39,958 bases of DNA from Pelagibacteraceae bacterium AG-345-F21. Lineage in GTDB: Bacteria > Pseudomonadota > Alphaproteobacteria > Pelagibacterales > Pelagibacteraceae. The position numbers and the translations under genes were made by a program. Positions 1 to 7,165 of this stretch are shown piece by piece; position 1 is the first letter of the stretch, and the number at the start of each line of letters is the position of its first letter. The notes beneath the pieces were generated by a model. That model was not told the origin of the DNA, did not search any database, and saw only the letters and a list, made by a program, of their open reading frames with translations. The stretch lies in NCBI GenBank assembly GCA_003281795.1, contig QCAW01000010.1, positions 1-39,958 on the forward strand, written 5' to 3'.

Positions 1-128
1 TTTTTCAAAACCCTATCTATAGTTTTTTTGTAGCATCTAATAAAAAAATCAATGGTATAGAAATAACTTTTCAAAAGAGTGATTTAGGAAATAAACTGAG
101 TAAATTCATAAATTCTTTGGCGAAATAA
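1..128 (+). CDS. C-terminal tail of an unidentified protein (cut by window edge)
   Basis: A frame open from base 3 runs to a TAA at 126-128 and encodes about 41 residues ending in KFINSLAK. Neighbouring genes use the same strand and similar composition, so this is probably the end of another island gene. The segment around NPIYSF faintly recalls the HP-x-hSFaviGk stretch of AAC(3)-like acetyltransferases, but too little follows it for that family, so no function is assigned. Confidence 0.5.
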   Translation, partial: FQNPIYSFFVASNKKINGIEITFQKSDLGNKLSKFINSLAK

Positions 129-129
129 G

Positions 130-209
130 ATCAATTTTTCATTGATTTACCTTATTAATAATGTCTTTACTGTTCAATCATTGAACGCTATTGTGTTCAA
201 GTTTTGAAC
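130..209. promoter_or_regulatory. Tandem palindromes (putative operator/promoter) upstream of a glycan export operon
   Basis: Two perfect inverted repeats stand side by side: GTTCAATCATTGAAC at 172-186 and TGTTCAAGTTTTGAACA at 194-210. Both have GTTCAA/TTGAAC arms and a 3-base centre, and their centres are 23 bases apart, about two helical turns. A third hairpin, ATCAAT/ATTGAT, lies at 130-146 just after the preceding stop. A weak promoter can be drawn (TTTACT 166-171, TATTGT 190-195). It would put the first palindrome in its spacer and the second over the transcription start, as expected of repressor sites. The regulator is unknown, and the promoter assignment is inference. Confidence 0.5.
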
Positions 210-224
210 ATTTAATTAAACATT

Positions 225-1433
225 ATGAAAAAAAAAGTTCTCTTATATATATCGTCTTATAAATTTACTAAAATCGATAGGTATAAATATGAATTCGACA
301 AACTTGAAAGTAAACACAATCTAAAGATTATTATTCATGATCTCTCAGATATTTTGAGTAAAAGATTAGACGCAGTCTTTTTAGGTGAAATAAATAAAAA
401 AAATTATTATAAATTTGGCTCACTATCTAATTGGATTAAGTCATTTGAAAGATTGAAAAAAAAATACGATTTAACAATTTTCAACAACGTGAGTCGTTAT
501 GGTTTTAACTCTATTATAATTAATTTTCATTTAAAAAAATCAAACCTTCCTATAATAGTTTCACCTTCACCACAAGTTTATGATCCTCCTATAGAACAAA
601 ATTTAAAATCTTATATTAGTAAATATAAGAAAGTTTTTACAAATCCATTTTTAGTGTATTATTATTTAAAAATTTATATAGTAACTTTTTTAAATTCTTT
701 AATAACTTTTGAACATCTTTTTATTTTACAATCAGGATCTTTTAACAATTATGTTGTGTTAAAGTCAAAAAAAAAAACAATAGTAGATTTCCATGCGAGA
801 GATTATTCAAATTATTTAAATATAAAAAAGAATTTAAAGAAAAAAAATATTATAACTTATGTTGATACGGCCGGCCCATATTTTCCAGATGATTGGGTTA
901 TGATTGGAAAAAAATTAAATTTCAATTACAAAAATTGGTATAATATAATTAATAATTTTCTCAATTATGTTGAAAAAAAGTATAAAGCTAAAGTTATTGT
1001 AATACCTCACCCCAAAAATAGAAATAAAACTAATCCATATTTTAATGAAAAACATGGTCGGACTTTTGATAGATCAATAGATGCTTCAACTAAACTTATA
1101 CCATCAAGTAAATTTGTCATTTCTTACAATGCACATTCAACTGCAGTTAATTACGCAATAGCATCATCTACACCTTATTTTAATACCTACTCAAACGAAG
1201 TAAAAAAAGATTATAGGCTATACGGATTGTGTCTTGCTCTAGCAAAAGAGACAGGATGTAAAATAGTAAACATTACACAAAATTATAAATATAAAAATTT
1301 CAAATTTGATAAAGTTAAAGCAAATCAAAAACAATTTGATTATTATAAATACAAATATCTTACTTCAGAAAAAATTAAAGGAACTTCTAATTATAATATT
1401 TTAGCAAATATTATATTTAATAAAACTAATTGA
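225..1433 (+). CDS. GT-B-like surface polysaccharide biosynthesis protein
   Basis: This 402-residue protein starts at an ATG 15 bases after the second upstream palindrome and has no signal peptide. I do not recognise it confidently. The C-terminal half has VIPHP near residue 260, followed by a Ser-rich loop and SYNAHSTAVNYAIAS around residues 300-315. That pattern (HP, then a conserved Ser/His loop and small residues) resembles the donor-binding half of GT-B enzymes such as polysialyl- or Kdo-type transferases. Hydrophobic stretches near residues 140-170 could be a membrane-associating region. It opens a run with an ABC exporter, a LicD-like protein and a GT2 enzyme, so a role in building or handling a surface glycan is likely. 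Specific activity is unknown. Confidence 0.6.
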   Translation: MKKKVLLYISSYKFTKIDRYKYEFDKLESKHNLKIIIHDLSDILSKRLDAVFLGEINKKNYYKFGSLSNWIKSFERLKKKYDLTIFNNVSRYGFNSIIINFHLKKSNLPIIVSPSPQVYDPPIEQNLKSYISKYKKVFTNPFLVYYYLKIYIVTFLNSLITFEHLFILQSGSFNNYVVLKSKKKTIVDFHARDYSNYLNIKKNLKKKNIITYVDTAGPYFPDDWVMIGKKLNFNYKNWYNIINNFLNYVEKKYKAKVIVIPHPKNRNKTNPYFNEKHGRTFDRSIDASTKLIPSSKFVISYNAHSTAVNYAIASSTPYFNTYSNEVKKDYRLYGLCLALAKETGCKIVNITQNYKYKNFKFDKVKANQKQFDYYKYKYLTSEKIKGTSNYNILANIIFNKTN

Positions 1434-1440
1434 AATAATA

Positions 1441-3171
1441 ATGAATATTTTAAAACTTTTAAATAATAATCAAAAACAACAGTTTGTTATCTTAATTTTT
1501 TTGAGTTTTATTGCATCTTGTGCAGAAATATTGAATCTCGCGATTATTTTACCAATCATAAATACATTTTTAGGCATAGATAATTCTTTCTCACTTGAAA
1601 TTTTAAATAATATTTTTAATTTTTTTAATTTAAACATAGAAAATATTTTTTTAGTCTTAATTGTAATATTTGTTTTATTTTTAATAATTAAAGCTTGTCT
1701 ACTAATATATGTTTCTTGGAAAACTAATCATTTTGTCTTCAAGTTTATAAAAGAATTATCTAACAAGCTTTTTTTGAAATATCTTACATCTGACTACAAA
1801 TATATAGTTCGCAAAAACTCATCTGAATTATCAAGAAATTTAATACCAGAATTAGATGAACTTAACTTAAATCTAACATCATTTATGTTTGTAATTCTTG
1901 AAATCTTTATATTACTAGGTGTGATGACTTTCTTATTAATAGTAAATCCTATAGCAACAATAATTTTATCATTATCATCATTTTTGTTTGGATTAATATA
2001 TTTTCAATTAATCAAAAAAGTTATGGGTAACCTAGGCCTACAAAGACAAGCAGCTCGAGAGAAGCAAATGAGGTTTATGTATGAGGGATTATCTTCAATC
2101 AAAGAAATTAACATTTTTGGAAGAAAAAACTTTTTCGTTGATAGATTTAAAGAGCAAAATAGTTTTCTTGCTCAAATTTCTATAATATTTAATTTTCTAA
2201 GTCAGCTACCAAGAATAATTTTTGAAATATTTGTAATTTTTTTAATAGCTATTATTTTTCTTTATTTATTAAATACAGGACAAAGCAACAACGAAATAAC
2301 AAAATTTATTGCTCTTCTGTTTGCAGCCAGTTTAAGAATTTTACCCTCGATTTATAAAATATTTACTTGTCTGCAAAATATAAAATATACAAATTCTTCA
2401 GTTAAGGTTATTTACGATGACATAAATAATGTAGATCACGCAGAAATACAACAGAATGAAAATCACAGTCCGATTCAAATCAGTAAATCAATTGAATTAA
2501 TTGTACCTAAATTTAAACATAACGATAATGAGAAATTCAGTCTAGAAAATATTCAAATTCTAATACCAAGAAACAAAAAAATTGGGTTGATAGGTAAAAG
2601 TGGATCAGGGAAAAGCACAATTCTAAATATTTTGACAGGACTTATTAAATCCGAAAATATTAAATTGTTGGTTGATGATAAATTAATAAATCATAATTTA
2701 ATTAATTGGAAAAAGCTGGTTGGGCTAATTCCGCAAAACATTTTTATTTTAAATGATACTATAAAAAATAATATTCTTTTTGGAATTGATAATAAATTAG
2801 TTACGGACGAAAAAATCTTTGAGATAATAAGAATATCAAATCTTTTACCTCTTACTTCCAGATTTAAGCTTGGTGTAGAACATAATTTAAATGAAAAAGG
2901 GACAAATCTCTCCGGAGGTGAAATTCAAAGAATAGGAATAGCACGAGCTTTATTACATGATCCAAAAATACTTTTATTTGATGAAGCCACAAGCGCATTA
3001 GATACATTTACAGAAAATGAAATACTTAAAGAAATAAATAATTTAGAGGATAAAACTATATTTTCAATTTCCCACAGAATGAACACGCTAAAATATTGCG
3101 ATAAAATTTACCATTTAGAGGAAGGTAAAATAATAGATGAGGGAAATTTTCAAAAATTTAAAGACAAATAA
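1441..3171 (+). CDS. ABC transporter, fused permease and ATPase (lipid/glycan flippase type)
   Basis: A 576-residue half-transporter: an N-terminal transmembrane domain with several hydrophobic helices (about residues 15-40, 65-90, 150-190, 250-280), then an ATPase domain. The ATPase has Walker A GKSGSGKST (385-393), signature LSGGE (490-494), Walker B LLFDE (511-515) and the switch His545 in SISHR. This is the type I exporter architecture of MsbA and the lipid-linked oligosaccharide flippase PglK, which work as homodimers in the inner membrane. Its place between a GT-B-like protein and LicD/GT2 genes suggests it flips a lipid-linked glycan made by the neighbours. The substrate is inference; drug or peptide export is possible but less fitting here. 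Confidence 0.9.
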   Translation: MNILKLLNNNQKQQFVILIFLSFIASCAEILNLAIILPIINTFLGIDNSFSLEILNNIFNFFNLNIENIFLVLIVIFVLFLIIKACLLIYVSWKTNHFVFKFIKELSNKLFLKYLTSDYKYIVRKNSSELSRNLIPELDELNLNLTSFMFVILEIFILLGVMTFLLIVNPIATIILSLSSFLFGLIYFQLIKKVMGNLGLQRQAAREKQMRFMYEGLSSIKEINIFGRKNFFVDRFKEQNSFLAQISIIFNFLSQLPRIIFEIFVIFLIAIIFLYLLNTGQSNNEITKFIALLFAASLRILPSIYKIFTCLQNIKYTNSSVKVIYDDINNVDHAEIQQNENHSPIQISKSIELIVPKFKHNDNEKFSLENIQILIPRNKKIGLIGKSGSGKSTILNILTGLIKSENIKLLVDDKLINHNLINWKKLVGLIPQNIFILNDTIKNNILFGIDNKLVTDEKIFEIIRISNLLPLTSRFKLGVEHNLNEKGTNLSGGEIQRIGIARALLHDPKILLFDEATSALDTFTENEILKEINNLEDKTIFSISHRMNTLKYCDKIYHLEEGKIIDEGNFQKFKDK

Positions 3172-3176
3172 GCATT

Positions 3177-3875
3177 ATGACTAAAGAACCTTTTATAGAT
3201 AAAAATTTTGTAAGTATTATTAAAATACTTAAACAAAATAAATTAAAGTATTGGATTGGACAAGGTACACTTTTAGGAATAATTAGAGAGGGGAATCTAA
3301 TTGATTGGGACCATGATATAGACATATGCATGTGGCCTGAAGAAATAGAAAAAGAAAAAATTGTAAATATACTGACAGACAATAATTTTATTTTTAGAGA
3401 AGATCTTACTTTTGGTGAAAAATTTGATCAATTATCTTTTGACAAACCTGGAGGCAGAAGAGTAGATATAAATTTCTATCAAAAACAAAAACTTAAAGAC
3501 AACACAATAGTTGCTTGTAATAAATACGGTTTTCCTAGAAATAAATTAATGAGTTTAATTGATGCTATCTCATTAGTAGACGTTTACAACGGGAAATATA
3601 AAAATTTCATAAGAAAATTGAGATTTTTAAAAGCTACAATGAAATATTTTAAAAATGTTTTAATAAAAATTGGTTTTTTTTACAAAACTGCTGGATATAT
3701 GCAACCTATTGAATTGCTAAAAGAATTTAAAGAAATAGATTTTTACGGAATAAATGTAACGGTGCCAATAGCAACTGAGAAATACTTAGAACATGTCTAT
3801 GGTGAAAATTGGAGACAGCCAGTTAAAAATTTTACATGGTGGAAAATGAAAAACGTTAATACTTATTATGATTAA
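3177..3875 (+). CDS. LicD/fukutin-family phosphotransferase-like protein
   Basis: A 232-residue protein with the nucleotidyltransferase-fold signature of the LicD family: GTLLG at 30-34, R37, then W44-D45-H46-D47-I48-D49, and a further Asp in RRVDINF near residue 97. LicD enzymes transfer phosphocholine from CDP-choline to surface sugars; fukutin relatives transfer ribitol or glycerol phosphate. The second acid of the usual DDDID stretch is His here, while the flanking aspartates are kept. It starts 5 bases after the ABC transporter stop and overlaps the GT2 gene. With a cytidylyltransferase-PEP mutase fusion in the same island, it is an attractive candidate for placing a CMP-activated phosphonate on a glycan. 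That link is inference. Confidence 0.8.
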   Translation: MTKEPFIDKNFVSIIKILKQNKLKYWIGQGTLLGIIREGNLIDWDHDIDICMWPEEIEKEKIVNILTDNNFIFREDLTFGEKFDQLSFDKPGGRRVDINFYQKQKLKDNTIVACNKYGFPRNKLMSLIDAISLVDVYNGKYKNFIRKLRFLKATMKYFKNVLIKIGFFYKTAGYMQPIELLKEFKEIDFYGINVTVPIATEKYLEHVYGENWRQPVKNFTWWKMKNVNTYYD

Positions 3876-4677
3876 TTTAAGAGTAAAAGATAAAAAAATT
3901 AGTGTATTAATAACTGTTTATAATAATGAGAAGTATATAGGAAGATGTATTAAAAGTTTAAAGGATCAAACCTACAAAAATTGGGAAGCAATAATAGTTG
4001 ACGACGGTTCGATCGATGATACTCCAAAAATTCTCAAAAAAAAGTGTCGTGATAAAAGATTTAGAGTAATTACCTTTAAGAAAAATAAAGGCAGAGTAGC
4101 AGCTTATAATTACGGGGTTTCAAAATGCAAAGGTTATTATATAGCAATATTAGACTCCGACGATATTGCATTAAAAAATAGATTTGAAGAACAAATAAGT
4201 TTTTTTAATAAAAATAATACTGCAAAAATTGTAGCATCGTGGGCTTATTTAATAGATCGAAATTCAAAAATTATTAGAGAAATGACCGGTCCAACTGAAA
4301 AAAGGAAAATCAAAGAAAAACTTTTATTATTCAACTTTATCCCTCACTCAACCGTAATATACTGCAGAAATTATGCAAAAAAATTAAAAATATTGCCATT
4401 AAATTTTAAGTATGCAATTGATAATGAATTATATCTTAAATTTTTAAGACACACTGATATTTTTGTCATTCCTAAATTTCTTGGAAAAATTCGTTATTTA
4501 ACTAATAGCATCACTCATTCAAAAAATAATAAGCTTACAGTAATTAATGACGATCTTAAAAGCTTAAATTATGTTAAAACATATTTTAGTCTAAATAACA
4601 AAAAAAAATTTTATTTATTTTTAAAAAAAATGCAATTAATACTAAAGTTAATCTTTTATAAATTAAATTTTGTATAA
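3868..4677 (+). CDS. Family 2 glycosyltransferase
   Basis: A 269-residue GT-A enzyme. The N-terminal nucleotide-sugar domain begins ISVLITVYNNEKYI (11-24), with VDDGS at 44-48 and the metal-binding DSDD at 96-99, followed by a variable C-terminal acceptor half. No membrane helices are evident, so it probably works at the cytoplasmic face of the membrane. The ATG overlaps the LicD-like stop by 8 bases, implying translational coupling. The sugar and acceptor cannot be read from the sequence. Context suggests assembly of the same glycan that LicD and the ABC exporter handle. Confidence 0.9.
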   Translation: MINLRVKDKKISVLITVYNNEKYIGRCIKSLKDQTYKNWEAIIVDDGSIDDTPKILKKKCRDKRFRVITFKKNKGRVAAYNYGVSKCKGYYIAILDSDDIALKNRFEEQISFFNKNNTAKIVASWAYLIDRNSKIIREMTGPTEKRKIKEKLLLFNFIPHSTVIYCRNYAKKLKILPLNFKYAIDNELYLKFLRHTDIFVIPKFLGKIRYLTNSITHSKNNKLTVINDDLKSLNYVKTYFSLNNKKKFYLFLKKMQLILKLIFYKLNFV

Positions 4678-4678
4678 A

Positions 4679-5533
4679 ATGAAATATCAACAAATAAGAA
4701 AATTCAGTTATAAAACCGAAAAAAAAGTCTTAGAGTCAAGACATCATAATTTTGATATGAATAATTGGTTTAAATCACCATACACATGTTTAAAAATTAG
4801 ATTTTATATCGAGTTTTCAAGTTTATTTGTTTATTTAATTCAAAATTCAAAAATAAAGCCAAATCATATTAGCTACATTTACGCACTAGCGGGACTGTTG
4901 GGAGGTGTTTTTATTTCAATCAATAGCAATAATTTTATTATTGCTGGCATATTTATTATTTTTTTTAAAGTAGCAATTGATGGCGCTGATGGTTTATTGG
5001 CTAGGGTAAAGTATAAACCTTCAAATTTCGGCTCCGCAATAGATAGTTGGGGAGGTTTGGTAGGAGAGTATAGCTTCATAGTTGGATTTGGTTTTTATAT
5101 ATTTAATATGACACAAAATCAAAACTATATTTATTTAACTTTTGTAATAGTCTTGTTAAAAGCTTTAGATTTAAAAAACTACGTATTGTATTATATTGGA
5201 ACCATTAAAAGTCAGAAAATTTCCTTAACAAATGAAAAAAGCCAAAAGACAAATATATCGCAAAAAAAAACACGTGGAATAGGAAAATTATTCAATTTTT
5301 TTAAGAATATTGTTAAAAACGGGTTTAATTATCAAGCTAAGACTGTAGACACAATTTTATTGATCATTTTAATAGAAATAAATTATCAACAAATATTTAT
5401 TTCCCAGTATTTCTTTTATCTATTTTTGATAAGGGGAATAATAATTTTTTTTGGAGATATATTTTTAGCCCAAAAAGAAAACTTTCTAATGAATGTTGCT
5501 AAAAATAAAATTAAATATAAAAACAATAATTAA
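4679..5533 (+). CDS. CDP-alcohol phosphatidyltransferase homologue with altered last catalytic Asp
   Basis: An integral membrane protein of 284 residues from the ATG at 4679; a TTG at 4670 is the alternative and would overlap the GT2 gene. The family motif D-x2-DG-x2-AR-x8-G-x3-D-x3-D reads D101, D104-G105, A108-R109, G118, D122, but the last Asp, thought to be the catalytic base, is Gly126. Hydrophobic segments flank the motif (about 58-100, 128-165, 210-270). Family members swap CMP from a CDP-alcohol for another alcohol, making phospholipids such as phosphatidylglycerol or PE. Here the partner could be a CDP-phosphonate or CDP-glycerol made by the neighbouring cytidylyltransferases, giving a phosphono- or phospho-lipid. 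The missing Asp leaves activity open. Confidence 0.8.
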   Translation: MKYQQIRKFSYKTEKKVLESRHHNFDMNNWFKSPYTCLKIRFYIEFSSLFVYLIQNSKIKPNHISYIYALAGLLGGVFISINSNNFIIAGIFIIFFKVAIDGADGLLARVKYKPSNFGSAIDSWGGLVGEYSFIVGFGFYIFNMTQNQNYIYLTFVIVLLKALDLKNYVLYYIGTIKSQKISLTNEKSQKTNISQKKTRGIGKLFNFFKNIVKNGFNYQAKTVDTILLIILIEINYQQIFISQYFFYLFLIRGIIIFFGDIFLAQKENFLMNVAKNKIKYKNNN

Positions 5534-5539
5534 GATTAT

Positions 5540-5935
5540 ATGAGAAAAAAAAGAGTTTTAGTTGATTTATCCGCCACTATTATCCATCATGGGCATATAA
5601 GATTATTGAAAAAATCAAAAAAATACGGAACTATTATTGTTGGTTTAAGCACGGATAAGGAAGTAAAAAAATACAAGGGTTATTACCCCGAATTGAATTT
5701 TAAGTATAGAAAAGAAATTGTATCCTCAATAAAGTATGTAGATAAAGTAATCCCCTCTAAATGGAAAATTACAAACAGTTTTTTAAAGAAAAATAAGATT
5801 GATATTATCATACGTGGACATGATCATAAAAAAGATAAGTTTCAAATTAAATCAATTATCTTTCCAAGGACTAAAGGTATAAGTAGCAAACTACTCAGAA
5901 AAAAATCAGCAATGATATATAAAAAAAAAAAATGA
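5540..5935 (+). CDS. Small cytidylyltransferase (glycerol-3-phosphate/phosphoalcohol type)
   Basis: A single-domain 131-residue protein of the GCT family: HxGH at H16-H17-G18-H19, GLSTDKE near 35, YVDKVIP near 69-75, RGHDHKKDKF in place of the usual GDDW loop, and RTKGISS (CTP-binding RTEGIST) near 112. These enzymes join CTP with a phosphoalcohol (glycerol-3-phosphate, phosphoethanolamine and similar) to give a CDP-alcohol. It resembles the N-terminal domain of the PEP mutase fusion at 11113. It follows the CDP-alcohol transferase homologue by 6 bases and overlaps phosphonopyruvate decarboxylase by 4, so it could supply a CDP donor to either transferase in the island. The substrate is not determined by sequence. 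Confidence 0.82.
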   Translation: MRKKRVLVDLSATIIHHGHIRLLKKSKKYGTIIVGLSTDKEVKKYKGYYPELNFKYRKEIVSSIKYVDKVIPSKWKITNSFLKKNKIDIIIRGHDHKKDKFQIKSIIFPRTKGISSKLLRKKSAMIYKKKK

Positions 5936-7062
5936 TAAAACCAAATCAATTTATAAAAATTTTAAAAAAAAATAAAATTAATTTTTTTGCAGGAGTTCCA
6001 GACTCTTTATTTGCAAGTTTATGCAACTATTTTCAAGATTATGAAAAAAAAAACCATATATTATCTACTAACGAGGGATCAGCAGTAGGTTTAGCGATAG
6101 GTTATCATTTAGCTACTGGAAAAGTCCCATTAGTTTATCTACAAAACTCAGGTTTAGGTAATGTTATTAATCCTGCAGTTTCTTTATCAGATAAAAAAAT
6201 ATTTAATATTCCTATTTTTTTTCTAATTGGCTGGAGAGGAGAACTAAATAAAAATAATATTCAAATTAAAGACGAACCTCAGCACAAAACTCAAGGACAA
6301 ATTACTAAGGCACTTCTTAAAATATTAAATATTAAATTTGAAGTTCTTAATAGTAAATCAAATTATGTAAATATTATTAATAGACTTAGTAAATATTCAA
6401 AAAAAAACAATAAACCTGTTGCAATTTTAATTCGAAAAAACTCTTTTGCTGGGAAAAAAAATATACAAGTTAAAAAGAAAAATAATTTTTTAACAAGAGA
6501 AATTGCACTTCAAACGGTATTTGATTGTATTCCAAAAAATATACCAAAAGTTTCAACCACTGGGATGTTATCTAGAGAGTTGTATGAAATGAATAAAAAA
6601 ATAAAAAAAGAGAAAAATACTTTTATGTGTATTGGAGGAATGGGACATGCAATATCTATTACTTCAGGTTTAGCGATGGTCAAGAATAAAAGAAAAATTA
6701 TTTGTTTAGATGGCGATGGGTCAAGTCTTATGCATTTTGGTGCGATGGCTGTTAGCGCAAAAATGAAAAACATAATTCACATAGTTTTTAATAATCACGC
6801 TCATGACTCGGTGGGAGGTCAAACACCACCTTCTGAAAATATTGAATTTTACAAAATATCAAAACAATTTGGGTATTCGCATTCGTATAAAGTAAATAGT
6901 AAAAAAGAAATTGTTAAAAAAATTAAAGTTGCAATTAAAAATAAGAATAACACATTTATTGAAATTTTATGTATAAAAGGACATAGAGATAATTTATTAA
7001 GGCCGAGCAAAGAAGCCGCATACTACAAAAAAATTTTTATGAAATTTATTAAAGAAAATTGA
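5932..7062 (+). CDS. ppd: Phosphonopyruvate decarboxylase
   Basis: This 376-residue thiamine-diphosphate enzyme converts phosphonopyruvate to phosphonoacetaldehyde and makes the unfavourable PEP mutase reaction irreversible. Family marks are FAGVPDSLF (19-27), TNEGSA with the TPP-activating Glu near residue 48, YLQNSGLGN, the IGWRGE ... DEPQHKTQG stretch near 110-130, and the TPP-binding GDGSS...NNHAHDS motif near 263-290. The length matches the usual Ppd of about 380 residues. It starts inside the stop of the small cytidylyltransferase (ATGATAA), so the two are coupled. Sulfopyruvate decarboxylase is a relative, but the PEP mutase in the same run settles the role. A 103-base gap with a good -10 box follows. 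Confidence 0.93.
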   Translation: MIKPNQFIKILKKNKINFFAGVPDSLFASLCNYFQDYEKKNHILSTNEGSAVGLAIGYHLATGKVPLVYLQNSGLGNVINPAVSLSDKKIFNIPIFFLIGWRGELNKNNIQIKDEPQHKTQGQITKALLKILNIKFEVLNSKSNYVNIINRLSKYSKKNNKPVAILIRKNSFAGKKNIQVKKKNNFLTREIALQTVFDCIPKNIPKVSTTGMLSRELYEMNKKIKKEKNTFMCIGGMGHAISITSGLAMVKNKRKIICLDGDGSSLMHFGAMAVSAKMKNIIHIVFNNHAHDSVGGQTPPSENIEFYKISKQFGYSHSYKVNSKKEIVKKIKVAIKNKNNTFIEILCIKGHRDNLLRPSKEAAYYKKIFMKFIKEN

Positions 7063-7124
7063 TTAAATTTATGATGAGACAAGCTATAAAGAAAAATTGA
7101 ATATTTAGAGCTATTCTATTCTAT

Positions 7125-7150
7125 TTGATTTGGTTAATATTTAGTATAAT
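7125..7150 (+). promoter_or_regulatory. Putative promoter for the second half of the phosphonate cluster
   Basis: The only sizeable gap inside the cluster (7063-7165) carries a perfect TATAAT at 7145-7150, 15 bases before the radical SAM start codon. A TTGATT lies at 7125-7130, but the 14-base spacer is short; weaker -35 matches occur at the usual distance. No terminator-like hairpin with a T-run is seen in the gap. Transcription would start close to the ATG, leaving a very short leader. Confidence 0.45.
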
Positions 7151-7165
7151 AACATTAAACAATTT

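Noticed and set aside
1-128. AAC(3)-type acetyltransferase tail
   Set aside because: Only a short NPIYSF-like stretch is suggestive, and the protein ends too soon after it for that family; left as unidentified.
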